Source of the DNA: CBDDFN01 sp965227065
GTDB lineage: Bacteria > Pseudomonadota > Alphaproteobacteria > SPJN01
Direction: 5' to 3'
NCBI GenBank assembly: GCA_965227065.1
Contig: CBDDFN010000012.1
Location: 62,001-126,000, forward strand
Length of the DNA: 64,000 bases
Numbering within the stretch: the stretch's first letter is position 1; every line of letters starts with the position of its first letter. This document shows positions 26,016 to 34,936 of the stretch, piece by piece. A model generated the notes under the pieces. The model had not been told where the DNA came from. It made no database searches and worked only from the letters and a program-made list of their open reading frames with translations. Both the position numbers and the translations under genes were made by a program.

Positions 26016-27740
26016 TTAACCGTCAAGAAATTCCGACAGACCTTCCGCCGGCTGCGTTTCGTCCGGTTCATCCAATATGCTGTGTGCGCCTGAGTGTACC
26101 GTCTCGACAAATTCTCGAAGGTCTCTCAGGCGATCATCATCAAGCGGAATCTCATCCATCAGTGTGGTGACAAATTTCCGCCCATGTCCCCCAATGGATT
26201 TACAGAATCCCTCAATTTCGCCAACCGGCACCAAATAGATTCCAATCTTTGAAAGCGAATCCTTAAGGGCCTGATAATCCGAAGACGCGTTTCCACTTGG
26301 TAGTCCCGCCTCTCCCGCTTTTTTTACAATATGCCAAGGCGACCTTTGGTCGAAAATATCAACAATCGTCGCCTTGGACGGCATTTCATCTTCAGTATTT
26401 TCAAAAGCCGCAATTATTTCGCGCTTGATTTGGCTGGAGGATTTGAGTGCGTTTGAATTATCAATTGCGGATTGAACTCGACGCCAAATAGGTTCCAGGG
26501 CAGTCCAGTTTCCCCCAAAAGCGTTTACGGTATCCCGAACCAATGTCATTTCACGAATGAAATCCAGATCAATCACCGCCTTGGTCGGAACACCAACTTT
26601 CCTCAGCACATTAGCAATTTTTGGAATGGCATGTTTGCCGCCGGTTGGAACGTAGGCGGTGTCTTTCCATCGCTCGCCGCTTACTGTTTCCAAATGATCA
26701 GCAACGGCGTTGATAAGGCGGCAATCGCTATGATCCTCACAAAGAATGGCTTGTTCATGAAACACGCCATCTAGCGCATTTGAATATCGAAGAGCTGGAG
26801 TACTCCAAAGTTCTTCAACTGTTTCTGCGTCGGCTTTAGATACTCTGTTTACGTCACCTTCACGCCGAATTCGAAGAATACGAACATTGCCTTTTGTCCC
26901 TTCTAGGAACCCCCTCATCACATCACTGCTATGCGTTGCGACGAACAGTTGCCCCGAAACTTCTGAAGCCAAAGTATGGCCCAATTTTCGCATCTGCGGA
27001 GGATGCAGAAAGGCTTCGGGTTCATCGATTAATGTGACGTCTAAACTCGTTACCAGCGCCTCAAACAAAATTCCTGCGTAACTTTTTATTCCATCGCCCT
27101 GGTCTGCCAGTTTTGGATATGACCTGACATAATCGACATATTCATCCCCGGCTTTATTCTCAATTGCTGAGTCTGGAGGATCTCCCACATGTATGGGAAT
27201 TTTGAGTCCACCCCGAAAATCAATTAGCAAATCCCTTCCGAAAGCTTCCTTAAAGAGAGCGCTGATTTTGGCCATCTGGGTTTCACTGTCATACAATACA
27301 TGCTGCGGTTTACTTTTTTGTTGGTCGCGCGCGACGTGTTTTGGCTCATCACAAATTCTCAACCGGTCGTCAGCGCTAATATTCTTAACAAACCCACTTA
27401 TCAAATGATCAGAAAGATGATTTCTGCCCAGCAAATTCCAAGCACCGTCTGCAATTTGCCAATTGCGATAACGATACCCTCCATCAAAGGGTGTTGCGTT
27501 CTCTTTAAGGAACTCCTCAAGCTCTTGTGCAGAACCGACTTGATACAATCCGATGTCTTGCAACACTACACTGCGGACACTTTTCCCCCTAGACGCGATG
27601 AGAACCATATCTCTCAAAAATTGTGATTTTCCGCTATTGTTCGGACCGACTAAAATGACTTTGTCCTGAGGGCCAAACTCAAAAACCTGACCACTTGAGA
27701 ATGTAACCGAGGATATCGAAACTGTAGGCTTGTCTACCAT
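26016..27740 (-). CDS. OLD-family ATPase/TOPRIM nuclease
   Basis: A 574-aa protein. A Walker A motif GPNNSGKS lies near residue 32 and a Walker B/ABC-type motif TLIDEPEAFLHP near 235, followed by the switch-like FVATHSSD. A TOPRIM-like C-terminal domain follows (AILCEDHSDCRL near 330 and AVIDLDF near 385). This is the layout of overcoming-lysogenization-defect nucleases, known in phage exclusion and anti-phage defence. The start at 27740 (ATG) is preferred over an upstream TTG. Base composition is visibly more AT-rich than its neighbours, which suggests acquisition. It sits inside the virion module. It could be a superinfection-exclusion gene. No toxin or Gabija-type partner is adjacent. Confidence 0.85.
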   Translation of the reverse strand: MVDKPTVSISSVTFSSGQVFEFGPQDKVILVGPNNSGKSQFLRDMVLIASRGKSVRSVVLQDIGLYQVGSAQELEEFLKENATPFDGGYRYRNWQIADGAWNLLGRNHLSDHLISGFVKNISADDRLRICDEPKHVARDQQKSKPQHVLYDSETQMAKISALFKEAFGRDLLIDFRGGLKIPIHVGDPPDSAIENKAGDEYVDYVRSYPKLADQGDGIKSYAGILFEALVTSLDVTLIDEPEAFLHPPQMRKLGHTLASEVSGQLFVATHSSDVMRGFLEGTKGNVRILRIRREGDVNRVSKADAETVEELWSTPALRYSNALDGVFHEQAILCEDHSDCRLINAVADHLETVSGERWKDTAYVPTGGKHAIPKIANVLRKVGVPTKAVIDLDFIREMTLVRDTVNAFGGNWTALEPIWRRVQSAIDNSNALKSSSQIKREIIAAFENTEDEMPSKATIVDIFDQRSPWHIVKKAGEAGLPSGNASSDYQALKDSLSKIGIYLVPVGEIEGFCKSIGGHGRKFVTTLMDEIPLDDDRLRDLREFVETVHSGAHSILDEPDETQPAEGLSEFLDG

Positions 27741-27863
27741 AATAACCCGCAAGGATTTTCGAGATTTTCAAAATATTTAAGCCGATATAAGTAATCAAAA
27801 TCGAACGTTTTGGCCAGCGAATGCGCAAATCAAGACCCAAAGATCAATGCGCAAACCTTCTCA

Positions 27864-28382
27864 TCACTCCCCTCGGTCTTCGCCAGGTTTCTCCGACACA
27901 CGTTCCATCTTTTCAACGCGCAGCCGGAAGCGAAATGTACTGACACCCGGTCCAAAGACCCTCTCGCGCTGTGCAAGCGTTTTGGGATGGATATCCAGCA
28001 CACAAATTTCATTCGGAGGACAGGTGTCGGCATCAAAAAGACCCGACGCGCGCACCCATTTCCGATGCAGATGCTTTGGAAAGTCAAATCCGCTTCCCGG
28101 AACCCCACTCACGGTTAGGCAATCACCAACATTTATCCGTACGGGATTGGCGGGAAGAACAGGACACAAAAGACTTATCGGCTTGCGAATATAGAACCCT
28201 TCAACAATCACCGGTTCGTCAAACAAAGGCGGATCATGATTGACAAGCCTCTCAATCGTGTGAGTGGGCTTAGGAATTATTGGAGCGGCCGGTTGCTGGG
28301 ATGGCGTGCAGCCCATAAGGCTCGCGACCAACGGAAGAAACGCGAAGCACAAGATAATCCGATGTCCCGTTCTTCGGAGCAT
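27864..28382 (-). CDS. Small lipoprotein, SOS-cargo family, second of a pair
   Basis: A 172-aa precursor with a signal sequence and lipobox SLMGC. The mature part carries THTIERLV, a PVIVEGFY strand, LLCPVLP, a KWVRASGLFD strand and the ending EKPGEDRGE. It is clearly paralogous to the upstream gene, whose stop it overlaps (TGATG), so the pair is co-translated. The repeated V-V-x-G strand pattern is reminiscent of a small OB-like barrel, which is inference. Four cysteines remain after the lipid cysteine. Confidence 0.75.
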   Translation of the reverse strand: MLRRTGHRIILCFAFLPLVASLMGCTPSQQPAAPIIPKPTHTIERLVNHDPPLFDEPVIVEGFYIRKPISLLCPVLPANPVRINVGDCLTVSGVPGSGFDFPKHLHRKWVRASGLFDADTCPPNEICVLDIHPKTLAQRERVFGPGVSTFRFRLRVEKMERVSEKPGEDRGE

Positions 28383-28897
28383 CACTCCCCTCGGTCTTCG
28401 CCACGTTTCTCAGTTGCGCGTTCCATCGCATCAACTTGCAATTCAAAATCATATGTTCCGAACCTTGTCCCAAAGACTTTTTCCCGTTCAGCAAGTTCGT
28501 CGGGACTGGGATGAAACAAACAAATTTCGCCAGGTTCGCATGATCGCGTGTTGAACACACCAGACACGCGCACCCATGCCCGATGTAATCTTTTCTCAAA
28601 ATCAAAATGACCGTCACGAGGTCCGTAGATCAATAAGCATTCACCCACACCAACGGTTACACGGTTTGATGGAAGCGACGGACACAAAAGACCAATTGGC
28701 TCAAACAGGAAAAAGCCTTCGACCCGAACTGGCTCATTCACCAAAGGCGCATTTGCTTCAACCAACTGTTTGATTGTGTGAGTTGGTGGGGCAATCTTGT
28801 GTTCAACTGGCGCAGGCGCCTGGGTGCAGGCCGCAATCATCGCGGCCATCAGAACAGCCGTTACGCCTTGCAATACAGCCCTCACCCGCCTCATCAT
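28382..28897 (-). CDS. Small lipoprotein, SOS-cargo family, first of a pair
   Basis: A 171-aa precursor with a signal peptide ending in lipobox MIAAC. The mature domain has THTIKQLV, an EPVRVEGFFLFEP strand, LLCPSLP, AWVRVSGVFN and the shared ending EKRGEDRGE. It is 33 bp downstream of the SOS-type promoter P2, so it is the first gene of that transcript. No enzymatic motif is visible. Neighbours with related domains lie at 29833, 36108, 36662 and 40149. Confidence 0.75.
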   Translation of the reverse strand: MMRRVRAVLQGVTAVLMAAMIAACTQAPAPVEHKIAPPTHTIKQLVEANAPLVNEPVRVEGFFLFEPIGLLCPSLPSNRVTVGVGECLLIYGPRDGHFDFEKRLHRAWVRVSGVFNTRSCEPGEICLFHPSPDELAEREKVFGTRFGTYDFELQVDAMERATEKRGEDRGE

Positions 28898-28929
28898 CGC
28901 TCGAACCCCCGTCCACCATCGCCTCCATT

Positions 28930-28964
28930 GTTCATACTATGTTCCAAGCACCGTCCGCGCGCAA
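28930..28964 (-). promoter_or_regulatory. SOS-type promoter P2, lipoprotein pair
   Basis: GTTC-N7-GTTC at 28930-28944. Leftward TTGCGC (28964-28959), 17 bp, CATAGT (28941-28936). Confidence 0.85.
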
Positions 28965-29049
28965 GGCTCATATCCGTCGGGCGGCAGAAGCGCTGCGCAC
29001 CATTGCGCAGCGCCCCACCCTTCCCGGAAGGCCAAGGCCCCGCCCGGCA

Positions 29050-29493
29050 TCAGGCGGTACCGGGATAGGCGATGGCGTAAAGCCGGCGGCGATGGGCGAT
29101 CATCTCGTCATGGCGGGGGTGTATTTTGTCGAGCAGGATTTTCTGGTTTTCCTCGCTCGCCTCAAGCGCTTCGAGTTCATCTTGCGCTTCGGCCTCACTC
29201 ATGACGAGCCCGTCGGGCAAGCCCTTGGAGAAGCGTTCATCGCCGACCAGATCCGCGCCCAATTCGGCAAACCGCTCAAGCATGGTTTCATGACCCATCT
29301 CGGCCATCAGGCGGCGTTGGGAATGGGGCGGCAGGCTCAGATAATCCATGAAGCGGCTGGCCGCTTCCATGCGGCGTTGAAAATCATGGCCCCATTTGCG
29401 CTTGAGCGCGTCGATCACCGCGCCAGTGTCATCTTCGGCGCGGGCCTGCGCGGGGTTTTGGGAGGGCGTGTCATAGTCAGTCATAGTCGGCAT
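29050..29493 (-). CDS. Short scaffold paralog
   Basis: A 147-aa protein aligning with the C-terminal half of the scaffold at 24936-25772: VIDALKRKWGHDF matches ILDGLKRKWGSDF, then ERFAELG, and the ending RRRLYAIAYPG is nearly the same. It lacks the N-terminal half. The start at 29493 has AAGGA eight bases upstream. An ATG at 29484 is possible. It overlaps the end of the Bbp19-like gene by 17 bp. It may modulate assembly or be a duplicate left when cargo split the scaffold locus. Confidence 0.7.
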   Translation of the reverse strand: MPTMTDYDTPSQNPAQARAEDDTGAVIDALKRKWGHDFQRRMEAASRFMDYLSLPPHSQRRLMAEMGHETMLERFAELGADLVGDERFSKGLPDGLVMSEAEAQDELEALEASEENQKILLDKIHPRHDEMIAHRRRLYAIAYPGTA

Positions 29494-29782
29494 CGTCTTC
29501 GTCCTTGGTTGGGAGGGTAAAGCTCTCATCGAGCATCAGGGGTGCGAAATCATCCGCGGTGAGCCGCATCATGCGGGCAATGTGCAAGAAGGTCTGGCGT
29601 TTGCCCTCGGCAATGCCGCGGTCAAATTCGGCTTCGCCTTCAAGCGGGGCGGCGACATGGCAAAAGGCGCCCAGATCGCGCAGCACAAGCGGTTCGGCGG
29701 CAAAGCTGCGGGCATAGGCGCGCGCAACATCGCCGGCCTGATCGCCCCACAGACGGGCGACCAGTTCGGTCAGCAGTTTCAT
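29477..29782 (-). CDS. Bbp19-like small phage protein
   Basis: A 101-aa acidic protein (FCHVAAPLEGEAEFDRGIAE and RQTFLHIARMMRL) like the small protein found between portal and scaffold in Bordetella-type podophages. Its location after the portal and before the scaffold paralog agrees. Its exact role is unknown. Confidence 0.65.
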   Translation of the reverse strand: MKLLTELVARLWGDQAGDVARAYARSFAAEPLVLRDLGAFCHVAAPLEGEAEFDRGIAEGKRQTFLHIARMMRLTADDFAPLMLDESFTLPTKDEDDADYD

Positions 29783-29832
29783 GGTTTTTCCTTTGGGGTT
29801 AGCTCAGGCAAAACGCCTGGGATGTGGGGGCG

Positions 29833-30894
29833 TTAATAAAGCCCCGGCACGAGCGGGAAATATTCACCGGCCTTCTCGGACTTGCGGTAGCACACATTGC
29901 CCTCACCCGCATACGTCGCGTCATCGAAGGTGCGGACTTCGTGGACATCGTAGATGACATAGGGATAGCCCAGCGCGGTCTTGATGAAGCCCCCGGTGAT
30001 TTCGACATAGTGCTTCTTGCACTCACTTCCTGCCTTATATTCCACCCAGTCAAACAGAAGGTCCTGATAGCGGCTTGAATCCAAAACACGGACCACATCT
30101 TGCCGGCGCAGCACAAGCGCCGTGTCTTCGGTTGCGCTCGCCGCGTCTGGAAAGAGATAGAGGTCAGCCGTAGGGGTGCGGTATTTCTCCATCAGGGTGC
30201 GCTGGAGATAGCCCCGCACTGTGCGAATTTCGACAGTATCAGCGACGGCACTACGGATGGTTTCCGCGACACTGTGTGCAGAAGGCCGCTCATAATCACC
30301 GGGCATGGCCGGCTTGATGATCTGATAAGGCTCAGCAAGGCGCCGGATTTCAAAACGTTTTACGTAGGCGTCAAAATGGTCCTTGTCCGTCTTCCGGTCC
30401 CATAACAGGTCCGGTCCCATATCGAGATGCTTGCCATCTTGTTTTCGATGAAAGCAAAGAATACCCCGGCCTTCAAATTCACCATCGGGCCACACGCGAA
30501 TTTCATCAACCTCGTAAATGAGGCGCGCCGTATAGCCGGACCGGTGAATATAACGCCCGGTGATCTGCGCATAGTTGAAAAGACAGGGATGCTGATGGCC
30601 TTGATGGGACAAGCCGGGAGAGCCGACACTGCTATCCCAAACCCCAATGTCGGGTTCGGGCAGCGCTTCGCTATTCCACTCCTCCACGGCCGCTTTGTCT
30701 TCAACCATCAGAATGAGGTCGGCCCACAAAGCCAGATAGCCCCGCACCGTGACCGTATGGTCCTGATAGGCCGCCCCGTCCTCAAACAGATGTGCGACAG
30801 TCACAACTCCATTATGGCCGGGGGCATCGTCACATGCGGCAAGCCCAAGACCGATCAGGCCTGCAATCGTGATGGCCTTCATCCAGCGATACAT
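29833..30894 (-). CDS. Two-domain lipoprotein, SOS-cargo family
   Basis: A 353-aa precursor with lipobox GLAAC. It appears to hold two copies of the cargo domain. The first is from about residue 30 (VTVAHLFEDG, TVTVRGYLAL, ITGRYIH, IYEVDEIRVW). The second is from about 200 (VEIRTVRGYLQ, ITGGFIKTALGYPYVIYDVHEVRTF). Each ends in a Cys-containing GxxLCF or GNVCYR strand. The ATG at 30894 is preceded by GGAGG. It is in the P3 transcript after the 30910-32013 gene. Likely outer-membrane anchored. Function unknown. Confidence 0.7.
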   Translation of the reverse strand: MYRWMKAITIAGLIGLGLAACDDAPGHNGVVTVAHLFEDGAAYQDHTVTVRGYLALWADLILMVEDKAAVEEWNSEALPEPDIGVWDSSVGSPGLSHQGHQHPCLFNYAQITGRYIHRSGYTARLIYEVDEIRVWPDGEFEGRGILCFHRKQDGKHLDMGPDLLWDRKTDKDHFDAYVKRFEIRRLAEPYQIIKPAMPGDYERPSAHSVAETIRSAVADTVEIRTVRGYLQRTLMEKYRTPTADLYLFPDAASATEDTALVLRRQDVVRVLDSSRYQDLLFDWVEYKAGSECKKHYVEITGGFIKTALGYPYVIYDVHEVRTFDDATYAGEGNVCYRKSEKAGEYFPLVPGLY

Positions 30895-30909
30895 CCCATC
30901 CTCCACGCT

Positions 30910-32013
30910 TTACGGGTTGAATATTCGATAGTTCGTCTTGTTTATGACGGCGATGACCGGGCGGCCTTCTTTTTGGGCCAGGGCGGCATATTTATGCGCA
31001 TTTTTTGCAATATGGGCTTCATAGGCGTCGAGGTTTGGCTGTCCGGGCCTGTACCAGTCCGGCGCCACGGCGATCACGACCGCAAACAGTCTAAAGCGAT
31101 CACCAGCACCATCTTTCGAGGTGGTTGCGTACTCACGATCACCGCCTTGGGCCTGAAATTCGGTGGGGATTGTGTTGTAAACCCCTTCAGCTGAAATGCC
31201 GACACCGGTCCTATATTCGGTCCGCGCACCAATGTCTTGCGAAGGAATTTTTTTCAAAAAATTTTGTTCATTCCGCTGACGATCCCAATCCCTTCGCTCA
31301 ACTGCATTCTCAATCGTCTCGGCAACACCTCTCGCGACTTCCTCGCGGCGAGAGAGATTCACACCAAACACGTCATCTGAATGAGGAACAAGATCCCCAT
31401 AAACTGATTGCGAAAGCGTTTGTCCGGGAGTCACAGACACTCTTTTGCTGTTGTCCATGATCCGCAGAATGTTCGGCGCTTTGTTTTTCAGCCACTCGCG
31501 ATCATTGCGCAATGCATTGTCCTTGAAATACTCCCCAGGACGAATGCGGGGTTCAATGACATTGCGATTGAGGTCGATGGGCTCATCGGGTTCCTTCTTA
31601 CGGATAAAATCCTCCCGATACTCAGGATAGCTGTAACGCGGATCGAAGGCGAGTTGCAGCGGTTCACCCTCGTCCCCGGTCTTTGACGATGCATAGGGAT
31701 CGCTGAGCAAAGATTGCGGTGCGACATCCGCCGAAGTCAGGCGCACCGGGTTTTGCTGCGGCGCGTTGGGGCGCATCGCATCACCGAAATCCGATCGAAC
31801 CGTCTCAGCGGTGTCGGCCAGCACGCCTTGCGGGCCAAGCGGTGCCGGACGCCCAGCCGGATAGGGTGCAGCTTGGGAGGGTGCCGCCTGGGCGGGTTCG
31901 GGCTCCCCCGGCTGACCATATTTCTTGATGAAACTGCGCGGCAGACGGCCTTGCACTTCATCGCCCAGATCAAGCAACCGATCCATGGTTTCTTGTGAAT
32001 ATTGATAAGGCAT
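30910..32013 (-). CDS. Phage-locus protein, possible virion-associated hydrolase-like
   Basis: A 367-aa protein with no signal peptide. The N-terminal 150 residues are Pro/Gln/Ala-rich and probably disordered. A conserved-looking core follows near residue 200-330 (NLSREEVARGVAETIENA by character, GISAEGVYNTIPTEFQAQGG and FAVVIAVAPDWY). The EGVYN..P.EFQA arrangement vaguely resembles SleB-type cell-wall hydrolases, but I cannot confirm catalytic residues. The start was placed at the ATG at 32013, 13 bp from the SOS box. The GTG upstream lies inside the box. It follows the portal gene. Confidence 0.5.
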   Translation of the reverse strand: MPYQYSQETMDRLLDLGDEVQGRLPRSFIKKYGQPGEPEPAQAAPSQAAPYPAGRPAPLGPQGVLADTAETVRSDFGDAMRPNAPQQNPVRLTSADVAPQSLLSDPYASSKTGDEGEPLQLAFDPRYSYPEYREDFIRKKEPDEPIDLNRNVIEPRIRPGEYFKDNALRNDREWLKNKAPNILRIMDNSKRVSVTPGQTLSQSVYGDLVPHSDDVFGVNLSRREEVARGVAETIENAVERRDWDRQRNEQNFLKKIPSQDIGARTEYRTGVGISAEGVYNTIPTEFQAQGGDREYATTSKDGAGDRFRLFAVVIAVAPDWYRPGQPNLDAYEAHIAKNAHKYAALAQKEGRPVIAVINKTNYRIFNP

Positions 32014-32025
32014 CGCAAAACTTCC

Positions 32026-32060
32026 GTTCACATAATGTTCTCATATCATCCTGATCGCAA
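32026..32060 (-). promoter_or_regulatory. SOS-type promoter P3
   Basis: GTTC-N7-GTTC at 32026-32040. Leftward TTGCGA (32060-32055), 17 bp, CATTAT (32037-32032). It lies between portal and the 367-aa gene. Confidence 0.85.
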
Positions 32061-32063
32061 GTC

Positions 32064-33677
32064 TTATTGGCCACCTTGCGGCAACTGTCCCAGCGCACCG
32101 GCGAGTTGCTGGGCAATGCCCGCGCCCTGCTCGCCCTGATTGAGCGCCTGTTGCTGGGCTTGGGCCTCTTTGCGTTCAGCGCGGATCTGCTCCACCTCAT
32201 CGCGGCTTTTCAAAATGGCGGCCGGTGCACCATGGCCGTCTGCGATGCGCCGGAAGGCTTCATCAAAATCGATCAGATCGGCAATTTCGGGACGGATTTG
32301 CGCCAGCCCCACCACGCTTTCAAGCGCGCGGGAAATGGTCAGCGCATCCTGGGTGCGCTGCTGACGGGCGAGCGGGCTGACATAATCAATTTCGATCTGT
32401 TGGCCATCAAGCTCCGGCGGTGGCGGAGGCAGATCACCGGCGCGGACCAGCATGCCGAAGCGGCGCTTGATCAGCGGCGACAGGAACTCAGCCTGGATGC
32501 GGCCCAGATTGGGGCCAAGCAGGCGCATCTTTTCTTCCTGGCGCTGCATGACTTCGGTCGCCGTCATGCTCGCCTGATCGGACATCAGCAACAAAGAGGC
32601 ATAAAAGCTTTCGCGGATCTGGCTTTTCAAATCCTGGATCATCTCGAAAGTGAGCGGAACATTGCCACCCGTCGACAAGGGATGCACAAGCTGGCGGCCT
32701 GAGCGCGACACACCGCCGGGCGTGTAGCCCGAAGGGTAAAGCCGGGCGATCTTGATCAGCCCTTCATCGGGACCCAGAAGCGGCGGATCGGCCACCATCT
32801 GGCCGGCGCGGATATTGGTCTTGACCATTTGCTGCAACTGCAACAGATCAGCCAGCGCCTGTTCCCCCCGGCCCCGCCCGTAAAGCTCACCGCTCGCCAA
32901 GGCCCAGCGCGGCACTTGGTAGGGAAACTCGTCAAAGCCGCCCTCATCCACCAGATGGCGGTGATCAAGCTCAATATAGGCCGAGCGGAACGCCTTGCCC
33001 GCCTGGCCCATCGCGCCTTCGGTAAAATTGGGATTGGGTTCGGTGACATGCAGCATCTTGATCTTGGCACCGGGGCTGCGTTCGGCCAGCTCACGCGCCT
33101 TGGTTGAAGCAGCAGAGCCGAACCGGCCCACAAGCTGCCGCGCGGTCATGGTGAATTCGCGATAGAGCGTGTCGACCTCTTCATCCTCATTGACCGCAAT
33201 GAAGCATTCCGACAAGGGCCGCACGGAATCGAAAATACCGCCGCCCTGCGCACGCTCGGCTGAGAAATGAACAGCCGTTCCAAAGGCGGCGACATCGGCA
33301 TAAAGGGCGGGCACCTCATTATAGAATTTCGACACGCCGGTGCCGAAACTGTCGAGCAGAACCTTGCCCGCCGCCTCGAGCCACTGTTTGACCGCGACCT
33401 GATCGTCAAGTTCGCGATGACGCGTCTTGAGCGCAAACCAGCGATTGCCGGGGCTTGTCATCGCGCCATAGATGCCGGCGGCCAGATTGTCATTGGCGAC
33501 AATGCCGGTGGCGTCATAAATCTTGCGCCCCCGCCGCGCGCCCTCGGTCGGGGTGGTCTCAAACTCCTCACGCAAGGGGCGGATCAGTTCGGCAATCTTC
33601 TGCCATTGGGATTCATAGGGCGAGCGTTCGGCCTTCATATCCTGAAGGCGCGAGATCGCCTCAAGCGGGTCACGCAT
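32064..33677 (-). CDS. Portal / head-to-tail connector protein
   Basis: A 537-aa protein of the T7 gp8-like portal family. Features in order: YESQWQKIAELIRP, the GAMTSPGNRWFALKTR block near residue 70, YADVAAFGTAVHF, an RYLYPSGYTPGG-like stretch (residues about 300-330), the SQIRESFYASLLLMSDQASMTATEVMQRQEE helix, and a Gln/Ala-rich tail. It forms the dodecameric DNA channel at the capsid vertex. Length is typical. The promoter P3 lies immediately downstream. Confidence 0.92.
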   Translation of the reverse strand: MRDPLEAISRLQDMKAERSPYESQWQKIAELIRPLREEFETTPTEGARRGRKIYDATGIVANDNLAAGIYGAMTSPGNRWFALKTRHRELDDQVAVKQWLEAAGKVLLDSFGTGVSKFYNEVPALYADVAAFGTAVHFSAERAQGGGIFDSVRPLSECFIAVNEDEEVDTLYREFTMTARQLVGRFGSAASTKARELAERSPGAKIKMLHVTEPNPNFTEGAMGQAGKAFRSAYIELDHRHLVDEGGFDEFPYQVPRWALASGELYGRGRGEQALADLLQLQQMVKTNIRAGQMVADPPLLGPDEGLIKIARLYPSGYTPGGVSRSGRQLVHPLSTGGNVPLTFEMIQDLKSQIRESFYASLLLMSDQASMTATEVMQRQEEKMRLLGPNLGRIQAEFLSPLIKRRFGMLVRAGDLPPPPPELDGQQIEIDYVSPLARQQRTQDALTISRALESVVGLAQIRPEIADLIDFDEAFRRIADGHGAPAAILKSRDEVEQIRAERKEAQAQQQALNQGEQGAGIAQQLAGALGQLPQGGQ

Positions 33678-33697
33678 GGGGGCGTCCTTTCATGGGA

Positions 33698-34384
33698 TTA
33701 GGAAACAAGCGCGGTGAGCGCAGAGCCGGTCTTGCGGCTTTGGTAAGCGGTGATGTGGGTGATATGGCCGCCCAGCATGCTGGAGCCACCGGGGAAGGAC
33801 CCCAGCGTCAGGCTTGCGGGCGCAACCGTCCAGGTCTCCCCATCGCTCATTTGTGCCGATGATGTGATGAGCGTGCGGCCGGTGCCATCAAAGGCAACCG
33901 CGCACAGGGTTGGTGCGCCCCAGCTGGTGGTGACACCGCCAACATTGGTGGCGTTGACCGTGGCGTTCAGATAGCCGCCGATTTCCTGCACGAAGCGCGA
34001 GGCTGAGCTTTCAATCAGAATGCCGCGCGTGCCGCCGCCGCCATCGTCAGGCGCATCAACGCCGATCACAAGGGTCATGGCCGATGGTGACCACCAGCTT
34101 AGATTGGCAAACGTGCCAACCGGTGCGCCGTCAAACAGCGCCCCCTGCCCATCCAGATCAAGCGTTTCGGCGAACAGAGCCGATTGCGCGACCTCTTCGC
34201 TTGCCAGCATGTAGCGGTCTTGCACAAAATCCGCTGCCATGGCGGCCTCGGCGGGCCACCAGTGTTGCGGGCCGTCATAACGGCGGCCAAGCGGTGTGCT
34301 GACAAACCCGGCCCCATAGCCGCCGGCCCGGGGCGGGCCATCGCGCCGCACCAGGACCGAAGAGCCGAAGGCATGCCGTGTCAT
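33698..34384 (-). CDS. Putative phage structural/fibre-like protein
   Basis: A 228-aa protein opening with FGSSVLVRRDGPPRAGGYGA and GRRYDGPQHWWPAE. It is beta-rich thereafter, with FANLSWWSPSAMTLVIGVD and GHITHITAYQSR near the end, a pattern like LamG-type sandwich domains of tail or head fibres. Its ATG overlaps the stop of the upstream 93-aa gene (ATGA), and the portal follows 20 bp later. No exact family is recognised. Confidence 0.55.
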   Translation of the reverse strand: MTRHAFGSSVLVRRDGPPRAGGYGAGFVSTPLGRRYDGPQHWWPAEAAMAADFVQDRYMLASEEVAQSALFAETLDLDGQGALFDGAPVGTFANLSWWSPSAMTLVIGVDAPDDGGGGTRGILIESSASRFVQEIGGYLNATVNATNVGGVTTSWGAPTLCAVAFDGTGRTLITSSAQMSDGETWTVAPASLTLGSFPGGSSMLGGHITHITAYQSRKTGSALTALVS

Positions 34385-34662
34385 TGGCTTATCCGGACTT
34401 TGACCGGACCGGCTCCACCGGTCAGGCGCAGCCGGTATTTAACGCCGGTCTCAGGCTCGAAATGAACATCCTCGGCGTCTGCGGTGTAGGTTTCGACAAT
34501 GCCGATGGTGACTTCATCATCAAAGGTGCGTTCCAGCACCACCGTGTCGCCGGACATTCCGTTGAGCGAGATATTGAAATGGCCTTTGAACTGGCCAAAG
34601 CTTGTCTCATCAGACGTGTCGGTGAGCGTATGGGTGACAAGCGCGTAAGGACGTGCGGGCAT
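34381..34662 (-). CDS. Small beta-rich phage protein
   Basis: A 93-aa protein with YALVTHTLTDTSDETSFGQF, NISLNGMSGDTVVLERTF and a final GAGPVKVRISQ strand, consistent with a small structural or fibre-base protein. It is coupled to the next gene by an ATGA overlap. GGAAA precedes the ATG. The family is not recognised with certainty. Confidence 0.6.
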   Translation of the reverse strand: MPARPYALVTHTLTDTSDETSFGQFKGHFNISLNGMSGDTVVLERTFDDEVTIGIVETYTADAEDVHFEPETGVKYRLRLTGGAGPVKVRISQ

Positions 34663-34677
34663 GAGAATTTTCCTTTC

Positions 34678-34872
34678 TTAGACAGAACCGCCAAGCACCG
34701 ATGTCTTGGCCAGCGTGGGGGATGAGAGATCGCCTTGCCCGCCGGTCAGAATGGTCGAGGCATAGCCTTGCTGGCGTGCGCGGCGTTCGCGTTCACGCCG
34801 GGCGGCGGTGTTGGTATCAACATCGGTCGGCGGGGGAATGACGGGCTGGGGTTTGGGGGTTGAAAAACACAT
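34678..34872 (-). CDS. Small MCFS-type phage protein
   Basis: A 64-aa protein of a common small podophage family: MCFSTPKPQPVIPPP start, Asn/Thr linker, an AARRERERRARQQGYASTIL helix and an LLGG-like ending. The start at 34872 was chosen because the MCF start is conserved in this family and GGAG lies about nine bases upstream. An upstream start would add eight residues. Such genes lie near the portal. Their function is unknown. Confidence 0.65.
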   Translation of the reverse strand: MCFSTPKPQPVIPPPTDVDTNTAARRERERRARQQGYASTILTGGQGDLSSPTLAKTSVLGGSV

Positions 34873-34936
34873 TGCTGGGGCTCCATGCGAGTTGAACATA
34901 GGTTTCACCGTTCTTGCCCAGATGGGGGCAGACGGC

